Position numbers and translations under genes: made by a program
Assembly: GCA_002437905.1 (NCBI GenBank)
Contig: DJRT01000014.1
Location: 68,817-132,816, forward strand
Reading direction: 5' to 3'
Length of the DNA stretch: 64,000 nt
DNA from: Ruminococcaceae bacterium UBA6353
GTDB lineage: Bacteria; Bacillota; Clostridia; Oscillospirales; Acutalibacteraceae
The notes under the pieces: generated by a model
Database searches by the model: none
The model's input: the letters and a program-made list of their open reading frames with translations, nothing else
Told to the model about the DNA's origin: nothing
Shown: positions 45,069 to 53,639 of the stretch, piece by piece
How positions within the stretch are numbered: position 1 is the stretch's first letter
How the letters are laid out: each line of letters starts with the position of its first letter

Positions 45069-45437
45069 ATGGCAATGATTCTGTTAGCAAAAGAGACGGC
45101 CGGCGCCATTCTCGGCGATGCCGGGCTGACGATCCTGACCGGCCTGGTCGTGGTATTTGCTGTGCTGCTGCTGCTCATCGGTGTGTTCAAGCTTTTTGGC
45201 CTGATCTTCGCCGACAAGGGCGGGGAGACCCAGCCGGAGGCTGCGGTACCGGCGGTGCCGGCAGCCCCTGCGGCAGCGGCCGCCGCGCCGATCGTCGGCA
45301 ATACCCAGCCGGTGACCACCCAGCCGGCGGTGCAGAACGGCATCCCGGAGGAGACGGTGGCGGCGATCTCGGCTGCGGTGGCGGCCGTGGCCCCGGCCGG
45401 CAAGCAATACGCGGTTTCCGGCATCCGCAAGAAATAA
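45069..45437 (+). CDS. OadG-like small subunit of Na+-translocating decarboxylase
   Basis: 122 residues. A membrane helix (about 18-45) is followed by an Ala/Pro-rich tail and a short C-terminal part, ending YAVSGIRKK. This is the layout of gamma/delta subunits of oxaloacetate, methylmalonyl-CoA or glutaconyl-CoA decarboxylases, which hold the complex together. There is no biotin-carrier domain. GGAGG precedes ATG 45069 by 4 bases; ATG 45075 is an alternative. It is 13 bases upstream of the beta subunit. Confidence 0.82.
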   Translation: MAMILLAKETAGAILGDAGLTILTGLVVVFAVLLLLIGVFKLFGLIFADKGGETQPEAAVPAVPAAPAAAAAAPIVGNTQPVTTQPAVQNGIPEETVAAISAAVAAVAPAGKQYAVSGIRKK

Positions 45438-45450
45438 GGAGAGAAAGAGT

Positions 45451-46881
45451 ATGCAAAAGTTTCTGGAAGCCATTGCCGACCTGTGGAACGGCTCCGGCCT
45501 TGCCCGTCTGCTGAACTTCGAGAACGGCGGATGGAAGAACCTGATCATGATTGTCATTGCCGGTGTGTTGCTGTATCTGGCGATCAAAAAGCAGTTTGAA
45601 CCGCTGCTGCTGCTGCCCATTGCGTTCGGTATGCTGCTGGTCAATCTGCCGCTGGGCGGCGTGATGGATCCGCAGCGCAACTCGCTGGTGGCGATGAGCG
45701 ACGCGGAGCTGCAATCCTATGTGGACGGCACCTATGAGCAGGTGTACCCGGTCTACGAGCAGCGTTCACAGATAAATTCCAATTATTATTCGCAGATTCA
45801 GACGATCACCAATGCCCAGGGGCAGCAGGTGCAGGTCATCCAGGTTGACACGGCCGTATATAAGGTCGAGGTGAACGAGGAGACCGGCACAGCCACGGCG
45901 GTGATCCCCTACTGGCAGCACTTTGAGCAGGGCGGCCTGCTGTGGTATCTGTATCAGGGAGTCAAATTCGGCATCTATCCGCCGCTGATCTTCCTGGGCA
46001 TCGGCGCCATGACCGATTTCGGCCCGCTGATCTCCAACCCCAAGAGCTTTCTGCTGGGTGCGGCGGCGCAGCTGGGTATTTTTACCACCTATTTCGGCGC
46101 GCGTTGCCTCAATCTGATCCCCAATGCCGAGGCGCTTGGCATTGGCTTTACACAGAAGCAGGCGGCCTCCATCGCGATTATCGGCGGTGCGGACGGCCCC
46201 ACGGCGATCTACCTGACCTCGAAGCTGGCGCCGGAGCTGCTGGGCGCGATCGCCATTGCAGCCTATTCCTACATGGCGCTGGTGCCGATCATCCAGCCGC
46301 CCATCATGCGGGCGCTGACCACCAAAAAGGAGCGCAGCGTGGTGATGACCCAGCTGCGCACCGTCTCCAAAACGGAGAAGATCCTCTTCCCCATCATTGT
46401 CACGGTGATCTGCGTGCTGCTGCTGCCCTCTGCGGCGCCGCTGATCGGTATGCTGATGCTCGGCAACCTTATGCGCGAGAGCGGTGTGGTGGATCGGATC
46501 AGCAAGACCGCACAGAATGAGCTGATGAACATTGTGACCATCTGCCTGGGCGTGACGGTTGGCGCGACCGCTAATGCTTACAGCTTCCTCAAGCCCACCA
46601 CCCTGCTGATCATCGTGCTCGGTCTGCTGGCCTTCTGCATGGGTACGGCCGGCGGTGTGCTGTTCGGCAAGCTGATGTACCTCTTCACCGGCGGTAAGGT
46701 GAACCCGCTGATCGGCTCGGCCGGTGTATCGGCTGTGCCGATGGCTGCCCGCGTATCCCAGAAGGTCGGGCAGCAGGAGAACCCCTCCAACTTCCTGCTG
46801 ATGCACGCCATGGGCCCGAATGTGTCCGGCGTGATCGGCTCGGCGGTGGCGGCCGGTGTGCTGCTGACGCTGTTCGGCTAA
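45451..46881 (+). CDS. oadB: Sodium-ion-translocating decarboxylase subunit beta
   Basis: 476 residues, about ten membrane helices. Conserved segments include MTDFGPLISNPKSFLLGAAA and IGGADGPTAIYLTSKL (both at the Na+ site of the family), LMRESGVVDRISKTAQNEL and GPNVSGVIGSAVAAG. It couples decarboxylation of a carboxybiotin to Na+ export. Because the alpha (carboxyltransferase) subunit is absent here, one cannot tell oxaloacetate from methylmalonyl- or glutaconyl-CoA decarboxylase; the symbol is the family name. An insert near residues 85-155, with repeated Gln and a long hydrophilic stretch after the first helices, is as seen in clostridial members. Confidence 0.93.
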   Translation: MQKFLEAIADLWNGSGLARLLNFENGGWKNLIMIVIAGVLLYLAIKKQFEPLLLLPIAFGMLLVNLPLGGVMDPQRNSLVAMSDAELQSYVDGTYEQVYPVYEQRSQINSNYYSQIQTITNAQGQQVQVIQVDTAVYKVEVNEETGTATAVIPYWQHFEQGGLLWYLYQGVKFGIYPPLIFLGIGAMTDFGPLISNPKSFLLGAAAQLGIFTTYFGARCLNLIPNAEALGIGFTQKQAASIAIIGGADGPTAIYLTSKLAPELLGAIAIAAYSYMALVPIIQPPIMRALTTKKERSVVMTQLRTVSKTEKILFPIIVTVICVLLLPSAAPLIGMLMLGNLMRESGVVDRISKTAQNELMNIVTICLGVTVGATANAYSFLKPTTLLIIVLGLLAFCMGTAGGVLFGKLMYLFTGGKVNPLIGSAGVSAVPMAARVSQKVGQQENPSNFLLMHAMGPNVSGVIGSAVAAGVLLTLFG

Positions 46882-46901
46882 AAAAGAGTTTGGTCTTACT
46901 G

Positions 46902-46937
46902 CAGGGCCGGGCAACACTTGCCCGGCCCTGTTCTATC
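46902..46937 (+). terminator. Terminator after decarboxylase operon
   Basis: 13-bp perfect stem CAGGGCCGGGCAA/TTGCCCGGCCCTG with a 3-base loop, followed by a weak T-rich stretch (TTCTAT). Confidence 0.7.
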
Positions 46938-46976
46938 CATGAAAAAATCGGACTACGGAATAAAGGCGGTATCGGG

Positions 46977-49466
46977 ATGCTTACTCCACAGGAAATTTGC
47001 GAAAAGCGGCAGGCGGTGCTGCGGCGCTGCTTCGCCCGCATGAATGCCCCGCAGCAGCAGGCGGTGTTCCAGACCGAGGGGCCGGTGCTGATTCTGGCCG
47101 GCGCCGGCAGCGGCAAGACCACGGTGCTGGTCAACCGCATTGCCAATCTGGTGCGGTTTGGCCGCGCCTACCACAGCACAGAGGTGCCGGTGCTGGATGC
47201 TGAACAGGAGCAGGCACTGCTGGACAGTGCCGCCGGCCTGCGTGAGCCGTCGCCGCAGCTGTGTGCGCTGCTGGCGGTGGAGCCATGTCCGGCGTGGCGC
47301 ATATTGGCCATTACCTTTACCAACAAGGCGGCCGGTGAGCTGAAGGAGCGGCTGTGCCGGATGCTGGGGGAGGAGGGCGACGAGGTTGCCGCCAGCACCT
47401 TCCACTCCTTCTGCGCCAAGATCCTGCGCCGGGAGGGGGAAGCGCTGGGGTATTCCCGCCACTTCACCATCTACGATACGGATGACAGCCGCCGGCTGAT
47501 GAAAAGCTGCATGAAGGAGCTGAATATCGACGAAAAGACGCTCGGGCACAAGGCCATTCTGGGGGAGATCAGCCGCGCCAAGGATGAGCTGCTTTCGCCG
47601 GAGGAATACGCCGCCGCCCACGCCAACAGCGGGGACATCCGTCTGCGGCTGACCGCCCGTGCCTATACGGTGTACCAGAAGCGGCTGCGGGAGGCGGACG
47701 CCATGGACTTTGACGATCTGCTGTGCTGTACGGTGCGGCTGTTTACCGAAAACCCTGCCGTGCTGGAACGGTATCAGAACCGTTTCCGGTATCTGATGGT
47801 GGACGAATACCAGGACACCAACCACGCGCAGTATAAGCTGATCAGCCTGCTGGCTGCCCGTGCGGGCAATCTGTGCGTGGTGGGGGATGATGACCAGAGC
47901 ATCTACAAATTCCGCGGGGCGACGATCGAGAACATCCTCGGTTTTGAGGAGGAATTCCGGAATTGCCGGGTGATCCGGCTGGAGCAGAACTACCGCTCCA
48001 CCAAGCGGATACTGGAGGCGGCCAACCATGTGATTGCCCGCAACACCGGCCGCAAGGGCAAGACCCTGTGGACAGACAACCCGCAGGGGGATCCGCTGCG
48101 GGTGGTAACGGTGGACAATGCCGAGGAGGAGGGCCGCTTTGTGGCGGATACCATCCTGGCGGGCGTAGCCGGCGGCCGGCGTTTCAGTGAATATGCCGTG
48201 CTGTACCGCGCCAATGCACAGTCCAATGCCATTGAGCAGGCGCTGGTGCGCAGCGGCGTACCCTACCGGGTGGTTGGCGGCCATCGCTTCAATGATACGC
48301 AGGAGGTGCGGGACGCCATGGCCTACCTGCGGCTGATCAACAACCCGGAGGATGAGGTGAGCCTGCGGCGGATCATCAACACCCCCGCCCGCGGCATCGG
48401 CACCACCACGCTGGAGCACGCGGCAGAGATTGCAGCCGGTACGGAGCAGAGCCTGTACAGCGTGCTGGAGCACGCGGCCGACTATCCGGCGATCAGCCGG
48501 GCGGCCGCTAAGATCGGCACCTTCATGGCCATGATGGGAGAGCTGCGCAGCGTAGCGGCCGACCCGGAGAATTCACTGCATGACCTGTACAATACCATGC
48601 TGGAGCGCACCGGCTATCGCCGGATGTGGCAGGAGGCGGGCGAGGCCGAAGCTGGCCGGGTAGAGAACCTGGAGGAGTTGTCCTCCTCCATCCGCCAGTA
48701 CGAAAAGAACAGCGAGGAGGAATATCCGGATCTGGCCGGCTTCCTGGAGGAGCAGGCGCTGATGACCGATATCGACAACTTTGATACCGATGCTGATGCA
48801 GCGGTGCTGATGACCATGCACGCCGCCAAGGGGTTGGAATTTCCGGTGGTGCTGCTGCCCGGCTTTGAGGATGGGATTTTCCCCGGCTATCAGACCATGT
48901 TTGACCCCACCGAGCTGGAGGAGGACCGCCGCCTGTGCTATGTGGCAATCACCCGCGCACGGGAGGAGCTGTATATCACCCACGCGCAAAGCCGCATGCT
49001 CTATGGGCAGACCACCCGCAATCCGGCCTCCCGGTTTCTGCAGGATATTCCGCAGGAGCTGACGGAGGAGATCAATAAAACCCATGCCCGCACGGATTTT
49101 GGCGGGGACTTTGGCGGCAGCCGCTACGGCGGCTTCGGCCGTGGCCGCAGCGAAGGCAGCTTCGCCGGTGAGCGCCGCAGCAGCGCGGCCTACACGCCCA
49201 CGGCGGCAGCTGGCAGCGCCCGTCCGTTCCCCTCCTCCGGTACGGCGCACACCATCGGTGTGCGGCAGCCGGCCGCCGGCGCCAAGGGCGCCCCGGCAGC
49301 GCAGTGGCATGTGGGGGATGCGGTAAGCCATGCCAGCTTTGGCAACGGCGTGATCGCCGCCATCACACCGATGGCCGGAGACACTCTGCTGGTGATCGAC
49401 TTTGACCGCGCCGGGCGAAAAAAGCTGATGGCGAACTACGCCCGCCTGACGGCGAAAAACGGATAA
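46977..49466 (+). CDS. pcrA: ATP-dependent DNA helicase PcrA/UvrD
   Basis: 829 residues, SF1A 3'-5' helicase in repair and replication-transcription conflict. Visible motifs: Q-motif NAPQQQAV, I GAGSGKTT, Ia ITFTNKAA, II DEYQDTN, III GDDDQSIYKFRGA, IV-VI including MTMHAAKGLEFPVV and CYVAITRARE. A Tudor-like C-terminal end (HASFGNGVIAAITP) typical of PcrA is the RNA-polymerase-contacting module. About 45 extra residues lie between motifs I and Ia (HSTEVPVLDAEQEQALL...), a feature of some Clostridia. A Gly/Ser/Arg-rich linker precedes the tail. The start is the ATG after AAAGGCGG; upstream codons lack a ribosome site. Confidence 0.95.
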   Translation: MLTPQEICEKRQAVLRRCFARMNAPQQQAVFQTEGPVLILAGAGSGKTTVLVNRIANLVRFGRAYHSTEVPVLDAEQEQALLDSAAGLREPSPQLCALLAVEPCPAWRILAITFTNKAAGELKERLCRMLGEEGDEVAASTFHSFCAKILRREGEALGYSRHFTIYDTDDSRRLMKSCMKELNIDEKTLGHKAILGEISRAKDELLSPEEYAAAHANSGDIRLRLTARAYTVYQKRLREADAMDFDDLLCCTVRLFTENPAVLERYQNRFRYLMVDEYQDTNHAQYKLISLLAARAGNLCVVGDDDQSIYKFRGATIENILGFEEEFRNCRVIRLEQNYRSTKRILEAANHVIARNTGRKGKTLWTDNPQGDPLRVVTVDNAEEEGRFVADTILAGVAGGRRFSEYAVLYRANAQSNAIEQALVRSGVPYRVVGGHRFNDTQEVRDAMAYLRLINNPEDEVSLRRIINTPARGIGTTTLEHAAEIAAGTEQSLYSVLEHAADYPAISRAAAKIGTFMAMMGELRSVAADPENSLHDLYNTMLERTGYRRMWQEAGEAEAGRVENLEELSSSIRQYEKNSEEEYPDLAGFLEEQALMTDIDNFDTDADAAVLMTMHAAKGLEFPVVLLPGFEDGIFPGYQTMFDPTELEEDRRLCYVAITRAREELYITHAQSRMLYGQTTRNPASRFLQDIPQELTEEINKTHARTDFGGDFGGSRYGGFGRGRSEGSFAGERRSSAAYTPTAAAGSARPFPSSGTAHTIGVRQPAAGAKGAPAAQWHVGDAVSHASFGNGVIAAITPMAGDTLLVIDFDRAGRKKLMANYARLTAKNG

Positions 49467-49469
49467 ATA

Positions 49470-49508
49470 AAAAGAGCGGGGCAATCACCTGAGGGTGATC
49501 GCCCCGCT
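49470..49508. terminator. Bidirectional terminator
   Basis: Arms AGCGGGGC-ATCACC and GGTGAT-GCCCCGCT around a short loop; A-rich left flank and T-containing right flank; lies between pcrA and the leftward MBL remnant. Confidence 0.82.
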
Positions 49509-49540
49509 GACTTTATACTATATGGCTATATGGCAGGCGG

Positions 49541-50224
49541 TCAGTCGAAAACATAATCGCCGAAGGCGGCCGGAAAGCTTGCCTGCACGCCCAGCTGCTC
49601 CGCCCATTTGCGCGTTTCCACCGTGCGCCACGGGCCGGAATTAAACCCGCCGCCATTATCGTTGTTCCACAGCCAGTCCGGCGCGGGCCAGAGGCATATT
49701 TTGGGGGAGATCAGCCGGTACAGCGCGAAATTGACGCCCTGCTGGCCATGGTGCGCCATCTGCACGATATCGCAGCGCAGCCGGTCGGCGGCTCCGTCTG
49801 CCAGCGCTTTTTGGCCGGTCTCGGCCATGTCGCCCAGGAACAGCACATCTCGTTTCGGAAAGTGTGCCAGCAGAACCAGGCTGGTATCGTTAATGCTGGG
49901 CAATTGGGTGTAATCTCCCAGGGAATTCAGCACCTCGATGCCGACGCCCCAATCAAAGTGATCCCCTCGGCCGATCGGTGCGGTTTTCAGGCTGTGCCGG
50001 TCGATCTGTGCGAGAAAATCGGTCAGCGGCTGCGCGGTGCCGGCCTCGGCCTGTTCGCACCATTGTGCCGGGGGAAAATCGAAATACAGGCAATCAATGC
50101 GCAGACGCAGCTCCCCCCGTTCCAGCAGGCGCAGCAGGGCGCCATAATGGTCGTCGTGCGCATGGTTTATCCCTCCGTTTTTTGGTTCCGGCCATACTGC
50201 TGGTGCCGGAGGCAGGGTTTTCCA
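49541..50224 (-). pseudogene. 5'-truncated MBL-fold hydrolase (ComEC-like)
   Basis: An open stretch of 227 codons with a stop codon immediately upstream (TGA at 50227-50225). It contains the metallo-beta-lactamase motif HAHDDHYG near its very start, then DVLFLGDMAE, MAHHGQQGVN and a C-terminal SFPAAFGDYVFD. The usual N-terminal strands (a GQGD/IDTG region of about 60 residues) are missing. No ATG/GTG/TTG lies in frame before the motif, and the only ATG with a good ribosome site (50163) reads another frame that soon stops. A start at GTG 49933 would lose the metal site. It still has a promoter and shares the terminator with pcrA. Best read as a decayed gene, or a sequencing indel. Confidence 0.7.
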
Positions 50225-50226
50225 TC

Positions 50227-50255
50227 AGTGTATCCTATCCCGCCCGGTTCGTCAA
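50227..50255 (-). promoter_or_regulatory. Promoter facing the MBL remnant
   Basis: Minus strand TTGACG (50250-50255), 17 bases, TACACT (50227-50232). Confidence 0.6.
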
Positions 50256-50310
50256 GTGGAATTTTCCTGCGCGGCGGCCGGGCGGTGTGCAAGCTTTTAC
50301 CGGATTTTTC

Positions 50311-50339
50311 TTGCAATGCGGGAGCGCTTCTGCTACAAT
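50311..50339 (+). promoter_or_regulatory. Promoter of the GH36/epimerase operon
   Basis: TTGCAA (50311-50316), 17 bases, TACAAT (50334-50339), 41 bases before the ATG. The spacer contains GAGCGCTTC, weakly like the centre of a catabolite-control site. Confidence 0.78.
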
Positions 50340-50380
50340 AGAGCCAATGTCTGTATTTTGACTTTTCAGGAGGAATTTGT

Positions 50381-52564
50381 ATGCCGATTATTTATCATGA
50401 AGAAAAACAGCAGTTTTATCTGCATACCGCCAACAGCAGCTATATCATTGAGCTGCTGGACGGCCGCATCCCGATGCATGCCTATTGGGGCAAGCCGCTG
50501 CACAGCATGCCCATGCTGACGGAATGGGATATCACGCATTACCGCAGCATGGTGGCAATGGATACCGGTGTGGCCGGCGGCTATGGCAGCACGGCGGCGC
50601 TGCCGCTGGAGTACCCCACCTTTGGTGCGGATCTGCGTGCGCCGGCGCTGCACGCGCGCTATGCTGACGGCAGCCGGGTAACCCGGCTGGAATATGTGGG
50701 GCATCGCATTTTTGCCGGCAAGCCGGCGCTGGAGGGGCTGCCGGCCACCTACGGCACGGCGGACGAGGTGGAAACGCTGGAACTGACCCTGCGGGATGCC
50801 CTGACCGGGCTGGAGGCGGTGCTGCAGTATGCCGTATTTCCGGCGCAGGATGCCATTGCCCGCAGCGTGCGCCTGACAAACGGCGGTGAGCAGCCGATCG
50901 ACCTGCTGCAGGTGGCCAGTGCTTCGGTGGATTTTGCCGATGCACAGCTGGATATGCTGCACCTGGATGGCCACTGGGCGCGGGAGCGCCACATCCAGCG
51001 TGAGCCGGTGACCTATGCGGCGCATTCCATCCAGTCGCGCGGCGGCAACAGCAGCCACCTGCACAATCCCTTTATGGCGCTGCTGTCCCCGGATGCCACC
51101 GAAACGGCAGGGGATGCCTATGGCTTCAGCCTGGTATACAGCGGCAATTTTGTGGCGCTGGCGGATAAGGACAGCCACGATATGCTGCGCGCCCAGATCG
51201 GTATAAACGATTTTGACTTTGGCTGGCGGCTGGAAAGCGGCGAAAGCTTCCAGACCCCGGAGGCGGTGCTGGTGTATTCTGCCGAGGGCCTTGGCGGAAT
51301 GTCCCGCCGCTACCACCGCCTGTACCGCGACCACCTGTGCCGCGGCCGTTTCCAGCACGCCGACCGGCCGGTGCTGGTGAACAACTGGGAGGCCACCTAT
51401 TTCAATTTCAATGAGGAAAAGCTGCTGGCCATCGCCGATAAGGCGAAAGCGCTGGATATTGACATGCTGGTGCTGGACGATGGCTGGTTCGGCAAGCGCA
51501 ACAGCGACAACTGCTCGCTGGGCGACTGGGTGTGCAACACCGAAAAGCTGCCCGATGGCCTGCAGGGTTTGGGCAGAAAGCTGAACGAAAAGGGGCTCAA
51601 ATTCGGCCTGTGGTTTGAGCCGGAGATGGTCTCACCGGACAGCGACCTTTACCGTGCCCATCCCGACTGGTGCCTGCATGTGTATGGCCGGGCGCGCAGC
51701 GAGGGACGCAACCAGCTGGTGCTGGACCTCTCCCGCCCGGAGGTGTGCGACTATATCATCGGGGCGGTGGGCAGCGTGCTGGAAAGCGCCCCGATCGCGT
51801 ATGTGAAATGGGATATGAACCGCAGCTTCAGTGAGATTGGCTCGGCGGCACTGGCACCGGTCGATCAGCCGGCGCTGGCGCACCGGTATATGCTCGGCCT
51901 GTACCGGGTGATGGAAACCCTCACCTCCCGCTTCCCGGAGGTGCTGTTTGAGGGCTGCAGCAGCGGCGGCGCCCGCTTTGATCCCGGCATACTCTACTAT
52001 ATGCCGCAGATCTGGTGCAGCGACGATACCGACGCGGTAGAGCGGCTGTACATCCAGTACGGCACCAGTGTGGTATACCCGGCAGTGACGATGGGCGCAC
52101 ATGTTTCGGCCTGCCCCAACCACCAGACTGGCCGCACCACGCCGTTCAAGATGCGCGGCGATGTCGCCATGTCCGGCCAGTTTGGCTATGAGCTGGATCT
52201 GTCGGCACTCAGCGAGGAGGATCTGGCACTGGCCAAGGAGCAGGTGGCATTTTATAAAAAATACCGGCATACGGTACAGCAGGGGGATATGTACCGCCTG
52301 TGCGATCCGTTCCATGAGCCGTTTGCCGCATGGGAATTCATTTCTCCGGAACAGGATACCGTGCTGGTGTGCACCTTTGTGATCGCCGGCAATCCCAGCA
52401 TTGATGCCAAGCGGGTGCGCCTGCAGGGGCTGCAGCCCCAGGCGATGTATGTGGATGAGGCCACCGGCCGGGAATATTCCGGCGAGTTTCTGATGCAAAT
52501 GGGCGTTCTGCAGAGCAGAAACCACGATTATCAGAGTGAAATAACGGTTTTCCGGAAAAAATAA
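50381..52564 (+). CDS. Alpha-galactosidase, GH36
   Basis: 727 residues, cytosolic, canonical bacterial GH36 (tetramer-forming type). Nucleophile Asp478 in KWDMNRSFSE, acid/base Asp548 in SDDTDAVERLYIQYGTS, plus VLNNWEATYFNFNEEKL, LDDGWFGKRN, WFEPEMV and CSSGGARFDPG. It releases galactose from raffinose, stachyose or galactomannan oligosaccharides. TCAGGAGG lies 8 bases before the ATG. It is followed 30 bases later by an epimerase gene, consistent with galactose processing. Standard length; about half the protein is closely colinear with the divergent paralogue at 32698. Confidence 0.95.
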   Translation: MPIIYHEEKQQFYLHTANSSYIIELLDGRIPMHAYWGKPLHSMPMLTEWDITHYRSMVAMDTGVAGGYGSTAALPLEYPTFGADLRAPALHARYADGSRVTRLEYVGHRIFAGKPALEGLPATYGTADEVETLELTLRDALTGLEAVLQYAVFPAQDAIARSVRLTNGGEQPIDLLQVASASVDFADAQLDMLHLDGHWARERHIQREPVTYAAHSIQSRGGNSSHLHNPFMALLSPDATETAGDAYGFSLVYSGNFVALADKDSHDMLRAQIGINDFDFGWRLESGESFQTPEAVLVYSAEGLGGMSRRYHRLYRDHLCRGRFQHADRPVLVNNWEATYFNFNEEKLLAIADKAKALDIDMLVLDDGWFGKRNSDNCSLGDWVCNTEKLPDGLQGLGRKLNEKGLKFGLWFEPEMVSPDSDLYRAHPDWCLHVYGRARSEGRNQLVLDLSRPEVCDYIIGAVGSVLESAPIAYVKWDMNRSFSEIGSAALAPVDQPALAHRYMLGLYRVMETLTSRFPEVLFEGCSSGGARFDPGILYYMPQIWCSDDTDAVERLYIQYGTSVVYPAVTMGAHVSACPNHQTGRTTPFKMRGDVAMSGQFGYELDLSALSEEDLALAKEQVAFYKKYRHTVQQGDMYRLCDPFHEPFAAWEFISPEQDTVLVCTFVIAGNPSIDAKRVRLQGLQPQAMYVDEATGREYSGEFLMQMGVLQSRNHDYQSEITVFRKK

Positions 52565-52594
52565 TGCCGGAAAGCCCGAAAGGAGTGTAGCAAA

Positions 52595-53473
52595 ATGATC
52601 TATATTCTGGAAAATGAAGTGCTGAAGGTCAAGATCAGCAGCATGGGGGCGGAGCTGCAATCCATCCGCCGGCTGGAGGATGACACAGAGTATCTGTGGC
52701 AGGGCGATGCCCATTATTGGCCCGGCCGTGCGACCAATCTGTTCCCCATGTGCGGCCGCATGGTGGAGGGAAAATACACCTTTGAGGGTAAGACCTATGA
52801 AATTCCGATCCACGGCTTTGCCAAGCTGCAGGAGTGGACGGTGCTGCGGCAAAAGGCGAATGCCATTACCCTGCAGCTGCAGGATACAGAGGAGACCCGC
52901 GCCATGTATCCTTTCCGGTTTGCGCTGGAGATCGCCTATACTCTGGAGGGGGAGAGCCTCTCGGTGGCGCTGATCGTCCACAACCTGGACGAAAAGACCA
53001 TGCTGTTTGCGGTCGGCGGGCACCCCGGCTTCAATGTGCCGCTGACCCCCGGCCATGCCTTCGAGGAGTACCGGGTGGAGTTTGACGAGCCGTGTCCGGC
53101 GCGCCGGTTGAGCCTCTCGGATACCTGTTTTTATCTCAATGCCTCGCAGCCGTTCCCGCTGGAGGATGGGCGGCGCCTGCCGCTGCGGCATGAGCTGTTT
53201 GATGATGACGCCATTTTCCTGCGGGATACCTGTGGCGGGATCACCCTGTGCGCGGACGGCGACCCCCGCAGCGTACATGTGGCGTATCCGGATATGCCCT
53301 TTGTGGGGCTGTGGCACCGGCCGCATGCGGCAGCGCCCTATGTGTGCATCGAGCCGTGGCGCGGTACGCCGGCGCTGGATGGGCATGTGAATGATCTGAC
53401 CGAGCTGCCGGAAATGGAAAAGCTGGAGCCGGAAGGGATCTACCGCAATGTCTATACCATGACCTTCCGTTAA
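52595..53473 (+). CDS. Aldose 1-epimerase family protein (LacX-like)
   Basis: 292 residues, cytosolic beta-sandwich. Conserved pieces: SSMGAELQSIRRLEDDTEYLW at the N-terminus, catalytic-His region IPIHGFAKL, VGGHPGFNVPL, and late-region CIEPWRGTPALDG whose Glu is the expected base. It interconverts alpha and beta anomers of aldoses such as galactose, or acts on a related sugar. In operon with the GH36 gene (30-base gap). GAAAGGAG precedes the ATG. LacX-type members are shorter than GalM (about 345). Confidence 0.92.
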   Translation: MIYILENEVLKVKISSMGAELQSIRRLEDDTEYLWQGDAHYWPGRATNLFPMCGRMVEGKYTFEGKTYEIPIHGFAKLQEWTVLRQKANAITLQLQDTEETRAMYPFRFALEIAYTLEGESLSVALIVHNLDEKTMLFAVGGHPGFNVPLTPGHAFEEYRVEFDEPCPARRLSLSDTCFYLNASQPFPLEDGRRLPLRHELFDDDAIFLRDTCGGITLCADGDPRSVHVAYPDMPFVGLWHRPHAAAPYVCIEPWRGTPALDGHVNDLTELPEMEKLEPEGIYRNVYTMTFR

Positions 53474-53484
53474 AAATCAATTGA

Positions 53485-53529
53485 ACCGGCGGAAACACGA
53501 CTCTGGGCAGTGTTTCCGCCGGTTTTTTT
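53485..53529 (+). terminator. Terminator of the GH36/epimerase operon
   Basis: Arms ACCGGCGGAAACAC and GTGTTTCCGCCGGT followed by seven T. Confidence 0.93.
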
Positions 53530-53537
53530 GTGAAAAT

Positions 53538-53551
53538 CGAAAAAATGTTCG
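53538..53551. promoter_or_regulatory. SOS (LexA) box 1
   Basis: CGAAAAAATGTTCG matches 13 of 14 positions of the Bacillus/Clostridium LexA consensus CGAACRNRYGTTYG. Confidence 0.7.
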
Positions 53552-53569
53552 ATTTTTTGCAAAAACCTC

Positions 53570-53597
53570 TTGCTTTTTTCGAAATATCTGGTACAAT
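53570..53597 (+). promoter_or_regulatory. Promoter between the two SOS boxes
   Basis: TTGCTT (53570-53575), 16 bases, TACAAT (53592-53597). Confidence 0.65.
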
Positions 53598-53603
53598 AAA
53601 AAC

Positions 53604-53617
53604 AGAACAAGTGTTCG
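53604..53617. promoter_or_regulatory. SOS (LexA) box 2
   Basis: AGAACAAGTGTTCG matches 13 of 14 positions of the LexA consensus. It lies at the expected transcription start of the downstream gene, 66 bases from box 1. Confidence 0.82.
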
Positions 53618-53639
53618 ATATGAGAGCGAGGGATACACA

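Noticed and set aside
42637..45090. Longer form of the LTA-synthase-like protein starting near 45090
   Set aside because: The extension lacks a ribosome site and overlaps the promoter and start of the decarboxylase operon; GTG 44841 has AAAGGAGG at good spacing.
49541..49933. Short intact gene starting at GTG 49933
   Set aside because: This start would remove the HAHDDHYG metal-binding motif that lies in the same frame upstream; the longer frame is clearly the family's sequence, so the locus is treated as truncated.
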